Assembly (NCBI GenBank): GCA_964498525.1
Contig: CAZCGU010000004.1
Coordinates: 62,001-126,000, forward strand
Direction: 5' to 3'
Source of the DNA: DTU098 sp964498525
GTDB lineage: Bacteria > Bacillota > Desulfotomaculia > Desulfotomaculales > Pelotomaculaceae
Length of the DNA: 64,000 bases
Shown here: piece after piece, positions 33,828 to 43,972 of the stretch
Position numbering within the stretch: position 1 is the stretch's first letter
How the letters are laid out: each line of letters begins with the position of its first letter
Position numbers and translations under genes: made by a program
Notes under the pieces: model-generated
Seen by the model: the letters and a program-made list of their open reading frames with translations, nothing else
Database searches by the model: none
Told to the model about the DNA's origin: nothing

Positions 33828-36176
33828 TTATTTTTTATCTTTCAGGGCCCGCCAGACTTTTTCATAGGTAATCGGCAGTTCGGTCATGCTGACTCCCATG
33901 GCGTCATAGATAGCGTTAGCAACAGCACCCATGGTCGGGGTGGTGGCGCCTTCCCCAACTTCCTTCAGACCGTAAGGTCCGTTGGGCTCCCAGCTTTCGT
34001 CCAGGGTCAGGGACAACACCGGAGGCATATCCAATGCGGTGGGCAAACGATATTCGGAGAAGTTTCCGTTCAACAGTTTGCCGGTCTTTTTATCAAAGAG
34101 CACTTCTTCCCAGATGGTCTCGCCGATGCCCATGTAGAAGGCGCCGTGAACCTGGCCGTGGAAGAGTTTCGGGTTAATGATTGTGCCGCTGTCGTGAACG
34201 TCCCAGGTATCGACACATTCAATTTGACCGGTTTCCATGTCAACTTTCACTTCAGCAATCTGGGTCGCGCTGCTGTAGGCCGGTGAAGTACCAACCGCCG
34301 CACCCTTGTGGTTGCCGCCCAGTTTGCCGGGGTGGTACCAGCCGCGGCCAATCAGGACGCCTTTGGTTACAAAGTATCTGCGGGCAACTTCTTCAAAGGT
34401 TAAGGTTAGACTTGGCTCTTGCTTGACGTAGACGACGCCTTCTTTTACATCCAAATCATCTGTTCTTAATTCACGGTTGCCGATGTAGGCCCAACCTTCC
34501 TTAATCTTGCCCGATGCCTTGAACATTTCCACAGCCTGGTCAAGAATCTTTTGCCTGATGTCTTCCCCTGCCCTCTTAATCGCCCAACCGGCCATCAGAG
34601 TCTGCCTGCTGGCGTAAGCGCCGAAGTCCAGGGTGGACAGGTCGGTGTCGCCTGCGTACATCTTGCATTGTTCGTAGGGGTAACCCATGGCTTCAGCAGC
34701 CATTTGCAACAGTACAGTATCGCTGCCCTGGCCGATATCCACAGCCTGGGAGTACACAAAGGCCTGGGTCCCGTCATCATATATTTTGATCATCCCGACA
34801 GAGTGCGGCAGGTCGGTCCGGTACTGGCAGAAGCCAGCGCCTGTAACAAAGCCGCCGTTGCCGACGCCGATGCCACGGCCGACGCCCAGTTTCCCTCTCT
34901 TTTCCTTCCAGCCGGAAGCATCCCGGGCCATCTTGTTGGCGGCCTTCAGGTTGTATGATTTTACCTCATAACCGGCCAGGGTGTAGGTATTGGCGTCACG
35001 GGCGTTGATCAGGCGCATATCAATGGGATCCACGCCAATTGCTTCACCAATAAGGTCGATGTGGTGCTCAAAGGCAAATCTTGGCTGCGGCTGACCGTGG
35101 CCCCTTTGGGCTCCGCAGGGAGGCAGGTTGGTTACGTAACGGTAGGCGTCAAACTGGTAGTTTTCAAAGTTATAAAGTACACCCAGCAGGGAACCGGCGT
35201 AGTAGGTCGAAGCAATGCCCAGACCTGTGTAGGCGCCGCCTTCCAGGACTGCTGTATATTTGTGGCCCAGAATCTTACCGTTCTTATCCACACCGGTGGT
35301 AAGGGTCATCGTAATGGGGTGACGGCCGCGGCCGTTAAGAAAGGTTTCTGCGTGGTCGTAGAACATTTTAACTGGCTGACCAGTCATCTTGGACAGGATA
35401 ACTGCGGCGAAATCCAGGCCGGTGGGGTCTAATTTTCCGCCGAAACCTGCGCCAACATGGGTCTTCAGCACACGCAGGTCACCCATCTTCATACCCAGCA
35501 CCCGGGCCAGGTGATACTGAACGTAGTGAACCGACTGGCAGGAGCTGTAAAGAGTTGCTTTATCCCCATCCCACATACCCACTGAGCAGTGGTTTTCGAT
35601 GAAAGCATGGTAGGTACGCTGCCCCTGGAAAACGTCAGTGCGGACGTAGTGGGCATCTTTGATAGCCTCGTCCGGGTCACCAAACTTGTGGTGGATCTCA
35701 GTGTTGAGGTTGCCGGGGTATTCCTCAAATATTTGGGGAGCACCTTCTTTTTTAGCGTGCTCAACTGTAAATACCGGCTCCAATTCTTCGTATTCCACTT
35801 TGATTAGTTTAAGCGCTTTATAAACGGTTTCTTCGTCAACAGCACAAACAGCGCCGATTTTATCGCCATTGAATCTTACTCTATCAGTGCAGAAAATGTT
35901 TTCGTCAAAGCGGGCGGGGCTTAGACCATACTTCATCGCGGGAACATCCCTGGCGGTAATGATGGCCTTTACGCCGGGCAGTTTTTCCGCTTCGGAAGTG
36001 TCAATATTCTTAATGATAGCATGGGCTACGTCGCTGCGAATGAGCTTTCCGTAGAGCATGTTGGGGAATTTAAGGTCACCGGTATATTGAGCACGACCGG
36101 TTGTCTTTTGATAGGAATCGTTTCTGTCAAGGCTTTTGCCCACATAAGAGTAATCTCTATTAACTTTAACGCTCAT
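33828..36176 (-). CDS. Molybdenum hydroxylase large (molybdopterin) subunit
   Basis: 782 residues from ATG 36176. Xanthine dehydrogenase/CoxL-family features: GKLIRSDVAHAIIKNID near 50, VGAGFGGKLDPTG near 245, GAQRGHGQPQPRFAFE near 360 in the position of the FRGxG loop, and the end with GLKEVGEGATTPTMGAVANAI, where the GEG glutamate is the catalytic base. The CoxL AYRCSFR loop is absent, so it is not CO dehydrogenase. Members hydroxylate N-heterocycles or aldehydes, or reduce hydroxybenzoyl-CoA. The substrate is undefined. It forms an operon with the [2Fe-2S] and FAD subunits upstream. Confidence 0.9.
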   Translation of the reverse strand: MSVKVNRDYSYVGKSLDRNDSYQKTTGRAQYTGDLKFPNMLYGKLIRSDVAHAIIKNIDTSEAEKLPGVKAIITARDVPAMKYGLSPARFDENIFCTDRVRFNGDKIGAVCAVDEETVYKALKLIKVEYEELEPVFTVEHAKKEGAPQIFEEYPGNLNTEIHHKFGDPDEAIKDAHYVRTDVFQGQRTYHAFIENHCSVGMWDGDKATLYSSCQSVHYVQYHLARVLGMKMGDLRVLKTHVGAGFGGKLDPTGLDFAAVILSKMTGQPVKMFYDHAETFLNGRGRHPITMTLTTGVDKNGKILGHKYTAVLEGGAYTGLGIASTYYAGSLLGVLYNFENYQFDAYRYVTNLPPCGAQRGHGQPQPRFAFEHHIDLIGEAIGVDPIDMRLINARDANTYTLAGYEVKSYNLKAANKMARDASGWKEKRGKLGVGRGIGVGNGGFVTGAGFCQYRTDLPHSVGMIKIYDDGTQAFVYSQAVDIGQGSDTVLLQMAAEAMGYPYEQCKMYAGDTDLSTLDFGAYASRQTLMAGWAIKRAGEDIRQKILDQAVEMFKASGKIKEGWAYIGNRELRTDDLDVKEGVVYVKQEPSLTLTFEEVARRYFVTKGVLIGRGWYHPGKLGGNHKGAAVGTSPAYSSATQIAEVKVDMETGQIECVDTWDVHDSGTIINPKLFHGQVHGAFYMGIGETIWEEVLFDKKTGKLLNGNFSEYRLPTALDMPPVLSLTLDESWEPNGPYGLKEVGEGATTPTMGAVANAIYDAMGVSMTELPITYEKVWRALKDKK

Positions 36177-36192
36177 CACCCTCATCCTTTCC

Positions 36193-36690
36193 TTATTTCT
36201 TTTCGGCCGCGTCTAAAACGGCATCAACAATATTGACGTAACCTGTGCAACGGCACAGGTTGCCGGCTATGGCCTCACGCACCTCATATTCGCTCGGGCT
36301 GGGATTCTCGTTAAGCAGGGCTCTAGATGAAACAATCATGCCAGAGGTGCAGAAACCACATTGAAATGCCGCGTGCTCAATGAATTTTTCCTGAATGATG
36401 TCCAGATCCTCACCGTCCGCGACGCCTTCAGCAGTTGTTACTTCCCGTCCGTCCACGTCAACCGCAAGAACCAGACAGGAGTTGACGGCATTTCCGTCCA
36501 GCATTACGGTGCAGCAACCGCAATCACCCAGTTCGCATCCCTTTTTAGTACCGATCATATCCAGTTCTTCACGCAGGAAATTAACCAGTAGGGTGTTGGC
36601 TTTTACCACCTTTGTAAAAACACCGCCGTTAACATTAACGGATACTAAATAACGCTTGATACCATCTTTATCAACAATGCAGTTAGCCAT
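36193..36690 (-). CDS. Molybdenum hydroxylase [2Fe-2S] subunit
   Basis: 165 residues. Both clusters are evident: plant-type motif CELGDCGCCTVMLDG plus SCLVLA near 50-75, and the helical-domain motif CGFCTSGMIVSSRAL near 110 with CRCTGYVNIVDAV near 145. It shuttles electrons between the Mo centre and FAD. It lies 16 bp upstream of the large-subunit gene and 17 bp behind the FAD subunit gene. Confidence 0.93.
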   Translation of the reverse strand: MANCIVDKDGIKRYLVSVNVNGGVFTKVVKANTLLVNFLREELDMIGTKKGCELGDCGCCTVMLDGNAVNSCLVLAVDVDGREVTTAEGVADGEDLDIIQEKFIEHAAFQCGFCTSGMIVSSRALLNENPSPSEYEVREAIAGNLCRCTGYVNIVDAVLDAAEKK

Positions 36691-36707
36691 TCTTCACATC
36701 TCCTTTC

Positions 36708-37574
36708 TTATACATGTCCCTCGTCGATAGCTTTACGCAGCGCCCGCTTGGTAAAGATGCGGATCAGGTCGGTGCGGTATTCCGCTGATGCCCTGATGTC
36801 GGAGATAGGTTTGCATTCGGCGGAGGCAATTACGCCGGCTTCGGCCAATAATTCGTCACTTACTGTTTTCCCTTTCAGGAACTCTTCGGTTTTCTTCGCC
36901 CGTACTGGGGTGGGGGCAACTGCTCCGAGGGCTATCCGGGCATCCTTTATGACATTGTTTTCAACTTGAACGGCCACTGCTACGCCAACTACGGCCAGGG
37001 CACCGGATTTCCGCAGTCCAAATTTTATATAGGTGCTTCCGGTCATCTTCTGGTCGGGGACAACCACTTCGGTGATGAGCTCGTCCTGAGCCAGGACAGT
37101 CTTGCCGGGGCCTGTGAACAGGTCTTCCATGGCTACAGTACGCTCTCCGTTAGAACCAACAAGCTTAACGGTTGCATCAAGAGAGATAAAAATCGGTGGC
37201 AGATCGGCGGAAGGAACTGCGTTGCTGATATTTCCGGCTACAGTACCGACATTACGCACCTGATTGTGGGCCATCTGCCTGGCGGCATTGGATACGGACG
37301 CGTATTTTTTAGCCAGAGTTTCAGATTTAACCAAATCGTTATGGGTACATCTCGCACCGATAACAACACCTTTGCCGGATACGTATTCAATTTCTTTCAT
37401 ACCCAGATTCTTAGTGGAAATAAGAACTTCCGGGGCCAATACTTCGTTCTTCATTTTAACAAGGATGTCGGTTCCACCAGCAAACAATTTAGCCTTTTCG
37501 CCAAATTGAGTCAACAACTTGGAGGCTTCCGCGATATTATCCGGAGCATAGTACTCAAAATCTGGTAGATACAC
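36708..37574 (-). CDS. Molybdenum hydroxylase FAD subunit (CoxM-like)
   Basis: 288 residues. FAD-binding PCMH-type domain: LFAGGTDILVKMKN near 30, AHNQVRNVGTVAGNISNAVPSADLPP near 105, then the C-terminal CO-dehydrogenase flavoprotein domain (KFGLRKSGALAVVGVAV). The extra four-cysteine insertion of 4-hydroxybenzoyl-CoA reductase beta subunits is absent, which argues against that enzyme. It is the first gene of the hydroxylase operon, with a ribosome site GGAGGAG before the ATG, and copy A of the shared promoter element lies about 330 bp upstream. Confidence 0.9.
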   Translation of the reverse strand: MYLPDFEYYAPDNIAEASKLLTQFGEKAKLFAGGTDILVKMKNEVLAPEVLISTKNLGMKEIEYVSGKGVVIGARCTHNDLVKSETLAKKYASVSNAARQMAHNQVRNVGTVAGNISNAVPSADLPPIFISLDATVKLVGSNGERTVAMEDLFTGPGKTVLAQDELITEVVVPDQKMTGSTYIKFGLRKSGALAVVGVAVAVQVENNVIKDARIALGAVAPTPVRAKKTEEFLKGKTVSDELLAEAGVIASAECKPISDIRASAEYRTDLIRIFTKRALRKAIDEGHV

Positions 37575-37876
37575 TTTTTCTCCTCCTCTTTTTTTAAATA
37601 ATAGTTTACTGCACAGGAAACGCTTCAGCTTCTATTATTTACCCTTTCTGCATCACCCTCCCCGCAAAATATAAAGTATAGCCATTTTAATATTTAATAT
37701 CTTATTGTTGATGCCAAAGGTTCAAGATTTAATAGTCCCTGCATAAATTTATTTATAATTCTTTTTATCTGGAAAGTATATTTGCCACAAAAATTGACAC
37801 ATTGAAGTAATTTTCGTTGTTCCCTATTGTACAAGCATACACAACAAATCTGCTGACTGTCACATCAACCAACATT

Positions 37877-37933
37877 ATTTTAACATTCTGAAACAAAAAA
37901 AGTGAAATATTCGTTAACGATTATATTGATAAG
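37877..37933 (-). promoter_or_regulatory. Shared 30-bp element, copy A, with promoter
   Basis: The element at 37904-37933 has a perfectly palindromic centre (TCGTTAACGA, 37911-37920) flanked by AATAT/TATATT-like arms. On the minus strand it abuts -35 TTCACT (37901-37906); an extended -10 (TGT then TAAAAT, 37877-37882) follows after 18 bp. Predicted start near 37870 gives a leader of about 295 nt to the hydroxylase operon. The rest of 37575-38990 is AT-rich with no supported gene; it is the divergent region to the LysR gene. Confidence 0.65.
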
Positions 37934-38990
37934 CTACACTAATTAATAATAGCCGGGAATACATTAATATCTTGGTAAATTTGATTTTCAAAGTGAAACC
38001 GTGTGTCTATCTCCAATAGCAGAAAATATTTTTGCAAAGCAAATCCTAAACAAATCTAAATCTGATTCCGGGTGAATCCGGCAAGTAAAATTGTTCTATT
38101 ATTACCGGCCCTGGTATGTGGCTGGAATACAAACGAATAGAACATCTCTGATGCCCCGGATTTAACAACCGGTGAACCGGGTAAAGGTGTTTTAAAACGC
38201 ACTAATTTAACCAAGTTTAAGCAAGGTGGAACCATCACAAACCGAAACCGGATCAATGACAGGGGCATCCAGCGCTGGTACAAGCAACCATGGCGGCGCC
38301 AAAACAACAAAATTGCGCCTGTAAAGTATGTTTCATCATAATGTAATCATTAATAATATATAAACAATCAAGAGAAGCCATTTACTATTTTGATTAATTA
38401 CTGTAATATATAAAGCAGTTAGCAGTTCAATATTCTTCACAAAAGAATAGCTTCTTTAATTTAAGATTTGAGGCTGTTTGAAAGCAATTCCGGTCAGGTA
38501 CCGAAGGAGTGCAGAGGATCCCGGCAAGGCGTTTTAATTGAATTCCTGGTCAGCAGCCGGGCAACCCGATTGATAAGGATGGATTAATAATCGAATCTTA
38601 TCAATCTAATCTTTAATAAATATTTCTTCTTATTCCTTTGCAGGTGTAATATATAGAATGGAAATAATTCAGGCATTTTTTAATATACTAATTTTCTTTA
38701 GTATATAATTTAATCCCCCATTACTATTGTCAATATTACTATAATTAAATCTGGTTAATAAGTTGTTAAATGTCAAAACGTGTCGGAGAACTCTATCGGG
38801 TTGTAGGATATTATTTCAAATGAAAGCGAGGCGTGATCCAAGTTGAACGAAGATCCCTCGGCGTAGGTTTCTGATTGGGTCAAAGAATATAACCGGTGTA
38901 TAACTACCAACATAACCATCTCTTCAATGTTCCCAGGCAGTGGAACAAAGCTGTAACCAACCAGCTTTAAAACACATAGGGGGAGATATC

Positions 38991-39947
38991 ATGGAAATGC
39001 ACCAGCTGGAATATGTACTGGCTGTGGCCAAGCACAATAATTTCACACGGGCCGCGGAAGAGATCAGAACGTCCCAGTCATCACTTTCCCAGCAGATCAG
39101 TAAGCTTGAAAATGAATTGGGTATCAGTTTATTTTTAAGAACAACCCGATCCGTGCAGCTTACCCCGGCTGGGGCAGAGTTTGTCACCCACGCTAAACGA
39201 ATCATGGCGGAAGTTGCTAAAGCCCGTTTGTGCATCAACGAGTATGTTTCTATTGAAAAAGGCAATCTTACGCTGGGAGTTATCGCTGTGGTTGGACATT
39301 CCAACATCCCGAAATTGATTGTATCCTTTCAAAATAATTTCCCTGGAATTAAAATGACTCTTATTGAAGAGCAATGTGAAGAACTCCTGCGCATGCTCCA
39401 TGCTTCTAAGATTGATGCTGCTGTTTGCCAGATTGCCAAACCGGATCCCAATTTTCAATTTTATCCTCTCTTGAACGACAAGATGGTTCTGGTTACCAAG
39501 CACACCCACCCCCTGGCCAACAGAAAATCTGTCGACATCAAAGAATTAGAAAATGAGAAGTTCATCCTGACACCTCCCACTTCTGGTCACTATATTGATT
39601 TCCAAAACGCCTGCCAGGCAGCCGGTTTTGCCCCCAAAGTAGTAGTATGTTGTGCCATTGTTAAAACAATGCTGGGGTTGGTTCTTGAGGATCTTGGCGT
39701 TACCGTTCTATCCTCCCATGTTGTGGCGGCGGAACGGGATCCCAACATCAGGATCATTCCGATAACACCTTTAATACCCAGGAGAACTGTTTTGGCTGTT
39801 CGTAATAACGATGATCTGCCGCCGGCGCTAAAAGTGTTCTTAAAGTATACCTCTCAATGGATTAATACCCAGGACAGTACGGATCTGCCAAAAGTCACGG
39901 CAACGAAATTTAATTCCGAACTTCAAAGAATAAGACCGGCCCTCTAG
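38991..39947 (+). CDS. LysR-family transcriptional regulator
   Basis: 318 residues from ATG 38991, 5 nt behind GGGGGAG. The N-terminal winged helix-turn-helix is clear (QLEYVLAVAKHNNFTRAAEEIRTSQSSLSQQISKLENELG, with TRSVQLTPAGAEF). The rest is the periplasmic-binding-protein-like effector domain (NLTLGVIAVVGHSNIPKLIVSF, DAAVCQI, GLGVTVLSS-like segment near 235). LysR proteins typically act as tetramers on AT-rich dyads just upstream of -35 and respond to a pathway metabolite. It is divergent from the molybdenum hydroxylase operon and is the only DNA-binding regulator in the catabolic region, making it the best candidate for the shared 30-bp element. Confidence 0.92.
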   Translation: MEMHQLEYVLAVAKHNNFTRAAEEIRTSQSSLSQQISKLENELGISLFLRTTRSVQLTPAGAEFVTHAKRIMAEVAKARLCINEYVSIEKGNLTLGVIAVVGHSNIPKLIVSFQNNFPGIKMTLIEEQCEELLRMLHASKIDAAVCQIAKPDPNFQFYPLLNDKMVLVTKHTHPLANRKSVDIKELENEKFILTPPTSGHYIDFQNACQAAGFAPKVVVCCAIVKTMLGLVLEDLGVTVLSSHVVAAERDPNIRIIPITPLIPRRTVLAVRNNDDLPPALKVFLKYTSQWINTQDSTDLPKVTATKFNSELQRIRPAL

Positions 39948-40019
39948 CGACAGGACATTCTTTACAATGAAATAATTATTTTTTGGACAAACTCGTATTA
40001 AGTTAACTTACATTCATAA

Positions 40020-40042
40020 CGCCTTTAACAGGCTTTTTTTTT
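40020..40042 (+). terminator. Rho-independent terminator of the LysR gene
   Basis: A short GCCT/AGGC stem is followed by nine T residues on the plus strand, 73 bp behind the LysR stop. Confidence 0.65.
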
Positions 40043-40143
40043 GTCCTTAGCTACTGTTAAAAACATATTTACCGGAGTGAGCCCTTGATAATGGGGGCTG
40101 AACAGTTCCTTCCCCGGTGGCGGACCTTACGGTCAGACAATTA

Positions 40144-40180
40144 AATAATCAAGGCGGCTTGACAAGCCGCCCTGATTATT
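40144..40180 (-). terminator. Long hairpin behind the DASS transporter gene
   Basis: AATAATCA-x-GGCGGCTT and its complement pair around a 3-nt loop with one mismatch, giving a stem of about 17 bp. On the minus strand it lies 149 bp behind the transporter stop and is followed by an AT-rich tract. It may act for both convergent genes. Nothing else was seen in 39948-40328. Confidence 0.65.
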
Positions 40181-40328
40181 CATCCGCCGGTAGATACTTT
40201 TGTCCAAGGTCAATCGCTGTCCTACGGCGGGTCTTTCATCTTATTCCCTGTTCCCGAATACCAAGGGTATATTGTTTGGTATCAACATATCAATTTGTCC
40301 AGTACATTAACTGGCTGCCGCAGATTTC

Positions 40329-41762
40329 TTAACCAAACATACCCAGCGAAACCCAGTAAGGAATCGCGATAGCCAGGGTAATCAGCACGGCTACACCATA
40401 AACAATACCGTAGGTACTACTCTGTCCCGTTGTCCAGGACCTTTCTTTAGCGATAGACTCCGCCACCATAGCAAACATGTTTGTATAAGTCAGGAAGAAG
40501 CAGTTTGCCGCCATGATGAAAAGGGGAACCCAGACCAGCGGGCTAATGCCGAAGTTATTCGATATTTCAGGAAGAACAGGTATTAGAATGGTCATGGTCG
40601 GGATAAATACCGCCACATCAAAGAACCTTAAAATGAAGAACAGCATAATTATTGAGTAACAGAACAACCAGGGGCTCGTCGTCAGTGGCGCTATAGCCGG
40701 CCCTAACACGCTGACCAGCCATTTGGACACGCCGGTAACACCAAATACTCCGCCCATACTCATGGCCACACCGATAAACATAATTAGATCCCAGCTAATT
40801 CCTGTACCGATTTCGGAACCTTTTATGACACCGAATATAGTCAGCAGGAACATAGCTCCCAACACAGTTGCTCCGTCAGGAATACCGTGCATTTTGTTGG
40901 TAAAAAACATCAAGAAGCTGAATGAAAGGATTATTGCGCCGAGGGTCTGATCCTTGCTCCAGGCGCCGAGTTTTGCATACTCCTCCTGAAAATACTCTTT
41001 TTTCAGGGTGATGGTATCTTTCGGCTTCAGGGCAAAATATCCCCCAACGATAAGCAGTGCAGTTAGGATTAAAGCGGGAAGAAGCATAACCTGCAAGTAA
41101 GAAGAGAAGGTTAGCATGCCTTTTAAATCCGGAACGGCATCAAACATACCCATAATAATTGGGCCGTGCAGGGAGCCGGTGAGCCAGCCCGATCCTGGTA
41201 TGACCGCCATAGCCCAGGCTGACAGCAACAGCAGCGCGCTGCCTTTGGACTTCAAACCCAGGTTGCAGGCTTCAATTACACTGACCGCAATAGGCACAAT
41301 GATAACGCAGCGCACAGTAATTGAAGGAGTGAGGGCCGAGAGGGCCAGTCCGATGATAACAAAAGCCAGGATTAGCATGGGATAGGAAGGGTTGAACATT
41401 TTCATCACTAAAAAGCCAATCCGTTTACCCAACCCGGTTTTAATCAGCACGAATCCGAAGAAGAGCGCCGGGATCAGGGTCCACAGGGCACTGCTGGTAA
41501 AACCGGAGAAAACGTTGGGGGCCGGTACTTTTACAGCCAGGGTGAACATCAGGAAGAAAAACCCTGAAACAGAGTTGGGCATGTTCAACGGCTTAAATAT
41601 CCACAGCCCGATGGTAATAATCATAGCTAATAATACCAGGTGCCCCTGCGGTGACAAACTAGGCACCCAGGGCTTGGCCAGTCCAACATAAAGGGCTATG
41701 GCCAGCATGACCAAAAATAAGCCGTCTGTAACTTTAAATTTGGTTCCAGTTGCTGTTGTCAT
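40329..41762 (-). CDS. DASS (SLC13-type) anion transporter
   Basis: 477 residues with about 12 hydrophobic segments, the size and layout of divalent-anion:sodium symporters. Signature-like parts are GFTSSALWTLIPALFFGFVLIKTGLGKRIGFLVM near 90, SALTPSITVRCVIIVPIA near 145 and FMAANCFFLTYTN-like residues near 425 where the second SNT-type substrate motif lies. It imports a carboxylate or other oxyanion across the cell membrane. It lies between the LysR gene and the CoA-transferase, 192 bp behind the latter on the same strand, so import of the acid that the transferase activates is a plausible role. Confidence 0.85.
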   Translation of the reverse strand: MTTATGTKFKVTDGLFLVMLAIALYVGLAKPWVPSLSPQGHLVLLAMIITIGLWIFKPLNMPNSVSGFFFLMFTLAVKVPAPNVFSGFTSSALWTLIPALFFGFVLIKTGLGKRIGFLVMKMFNPSYPMLILAFVIIGLALSALTPSITVRCVIIVPIAVSVIEACNLGLKSKGSALLLLSAWAMAVIPGSGWLTGSLHGPIIMGMFDAVPDLKGMLTFSSYLQVMLLPALILTALLIVGGYFALKPKDTITLKKEYFQEEYAKLGAWSKDQTLGAIILSFSFLMFFTNKMHGIPDGATVLGAMFLLTIFGVIKGSEIGTGISWDLIMFIGVAMSMGGVFGVTGVSKWLVSVLGPAIAPLTTSPWLFCYSIIMLFFILRFFDVAVFIPTMTILIPVLPEISNNFGISPLVWVPLFIMAANCFFLTYTNMFAMVAESIAKERSWTTGQSSTYGIVYGVAVLITLAIAIPYWVSLGMFG

Positions 41763-41954
41763 GAAATATTTTCCTCCTCTCAGGTATTGGCAAATCTGTC
41801 GATTTAGAAATCCCTTTTATGCAATTAAGACAAAACCAGCTGCCGTTTATACCCTATAGGACCACCTCGCCCGCAGCCTGTGCACAGTATGGGGCGCTCG
41901 CACGCCCCATTCTCCACAATTAACACCGGCGCCTGAATGTAAAGCTCGCGATTA

Positions 41955-43517
41955 TTAGGCTTCGTCCAACATCTGCCTGAGTTTGCCCCACTTGGGCTGG
42001 AATATTTCAGCCGGCATTTCTTTCAAATCGGGTGAAATCTCCGGCCTGAATTCCATCAGGGCGATAATGTCCTTTTCCACGTCCATGCCCGGCGCGATTT
42101 CAACCAGGGTTACCTTGCCGTCGAGCAGTTTGAACACGGCGCGCTCGGTAACGTAAACCACCTCTTGTCCTCTTTTAGCAGAGTACACGCCGCTGAAGGT
42201 TACATGCTCGCATTCATTAACAAACTTCTTAATTTTGCCTTCCTTCAAAATCTTGATGGTGCCGTCTGCCACTTTGTATTCCGCACCGCCAGCGGTCATG
42301 GTGCCGCAGTATACCACCTTCTTGGCGGAGGAAGAAATATTAACATAGCCGCCGGGGCCTACCACCTTGGGTCCAAATTTACTGACGTTGGTATTGCCCT
42401 CCTGGTCAATTTGAGCGGCGCCCAGGAAACATATATCCAACCCGCCGCCATCGTAAAAGTCAAACATATTCGGGTGGTCCACAATACAATCCGGGTTAAT
42501 TGCAGCCGGAAAATCCATGCCCTGGGCCGGAATGCCGCCAAAGGCACCCAACTCGATGGTGAGTGACATCATATCGGATACCTTTTCATCCGCGGCCGTA
42601 TTGGAAACTGTATCCGGCATCCCGATACCCATGTTGACGCAGGCGCCCTTCTTCAGTTCCATGGCTGCCCTGCGGCCGATAATCTTGCGCTCGTCAAGGG
42701 GAATGGGTACGACTTCCGAAAGGGGCTTCCTGATTCTTCCGTCAAATGCCGGCTCATTCAGGGTAACTCTCGTCTGCAGGTGGTTTTCCGGTTTAGCAAC
42801 TACGATGTAGTCTACCAAAACACCAGGCACCTTTACATTCTTGGGATTAAGGGTCTTGGCCTGGGCTACATATTTAACCTGAGCAAAAACAATACCGCCG
42901 TTTCTCTTTGCCGCCATAGCCAGGTGCAGCGCTTCCAGGAACAGCGGTTCTTCATCCATGGTCATATTGCCGTCTTCGTCGCAGACGGTACCGCGAATCA
43001 TTGCCACATCAATATTAAAGGGGTTATAGTACAGATACTCTTCCCCATGGAAATTGATCAGTTCAACCATATCATCCTTGGTGATATCATTGATTTTGCC
43101 GCCCTGCCGGCGGGGGTCGACGTATGTGCCAAGTCCCACTTTCGTAATTACACCGATTTTACCGCCAGCCATCTGCCGGTATAAATGGGTCAGGACACCC
43201 TGGGGGATTAAATGGCACTCAACTTTGTTTTCGTTAACTAATTTGCCCAGCAGGGGCGCTTCGCCGATATGTCCGGCGACGTGCTTTCTAACCATGCCCT
43301 CATGGCCCACATGGCCCATTCCCCTGGTCTTCCAGTCACCGCAGCCGCAGCTGTGAGTGTTAAAAAGATCCCGTGGATGCCCGGTATCCAGAAAACTTTT
43401 TTCAACCGCAATCGCCAGCTCTTCGGGGAAACCGCACAAACCGGCTGTTGTCCAGGCTATGGTAGATCCATCTTTCACTAACTTACCAACCTTATCCGGG
43501 GTAATAACTTTGGACAT
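41955..43517 (-). CDS. Fused alpha/beta acyl-CoA:carboxylate CoA-transferase (family I)
   Basis: 520 residues from ATG 43517, 8 nt behind GGGAG. It contains both the A and B subunit halves of family I CoA-transferases. N-terminal half: ITPDKVGKLVKDGSTIAWTTAGLCGFPEEL; C-terminal half with VNMGIGMPDTVSNTAADE near 310 and the catalytic glutamate in TIELGAFGGIPAQGMDF near 335. Propionate and acetoacetate CoA-transferases share this layout. It would move CoA onto an imported carboxylate. Copy B of the shared promoter element sits about 480 bp upstream, and the DASS transporter gene follows. Confidence 0.9.
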   Translation of the reverse strand: MSKVITPDKVGKLVKDGSTIAWTTAGLCGFPEELAIAVEKSFLDTGHPRDLFNTHSCGCGDWKTRGMGHVGHEGMVRKHVAGHIGEAPLLGKLVNENKVECHLIPQGVLTHLYRQMAGGKIGVITKVGLGTYVDPRRQGGKINDITKDDMVELINFHGEEYLYYNPFNIDVAMIRGTVCDEDGNMTMDEEPLFLEALHLAMAAKRNGGIVFAQVKYVAQAKTLNPKNVKVPGVLVDYIVVAKPENHLQTRVTLNEPAFDGRIRKPLSEVVPIPLDERKIIGRRAAMELKKGACVNMGIGMPDTVSNTAADEKVSDMMSLTIELGAFGGIPAQGMDFPAAINPDCIVDHPNMFDFYDGGGLDICFLGAAQIDQEGNTNVSKFGPKVVGPGGYVNISSSAKKVVYCGTMTAGGAEYKVADGTIKILKEGKIKKFVNECEHVTFSGVYSAKRGQEVVYVTERAVFKLLDGKVTLVEIAPGMDVEKDIIALMEFRPEISPDLKEMPAEIFQPKWGKLRQMLDEA

Positions 43518-43972
43518 CTTCTCTTCTCCCTTCAAAAATAAAGACTTATGACCTCATGACTAGAGCTCGAAAAAGAAACCACCAATACGAAATACTTTAA
43601 ACACCAAATAGAACAAACAAGATAATGAAAGTTATCTTATTCTCTAATTAGCACCCCCTTACATTAATATTTTAATTATTTAACCCCCCGGGCACATACT
43701 CAATCGCAAGCTTTCTCAATCAATAGCGACTTGCACAAAATATCACTCATAAATTATATAACCAAATAAATTAGCCAAATTTAAAATTATTATCATTTTT
43801 ATTAATATGTATGCAATAAAATTTCTCTTGATAAGCATCATCATTAAAAAACATATCAGAAAAATTGGGCTCAGTATCCATTACTTAAACCCTGTAAAGA
43901 TCTGCGCCCAATTCATGTTAACAGTAGCAGGAATTTTTATACCTACTCACCCTTCTTAATTTAAGTAGCTTT

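Noticed and set aside
38056..38310. 84-codon minus-strand frame in the LysR/hydroxylase intergenic region
   Set aside because: No ribosome site or family pattern; composition like the surrounding non-coding DNA.
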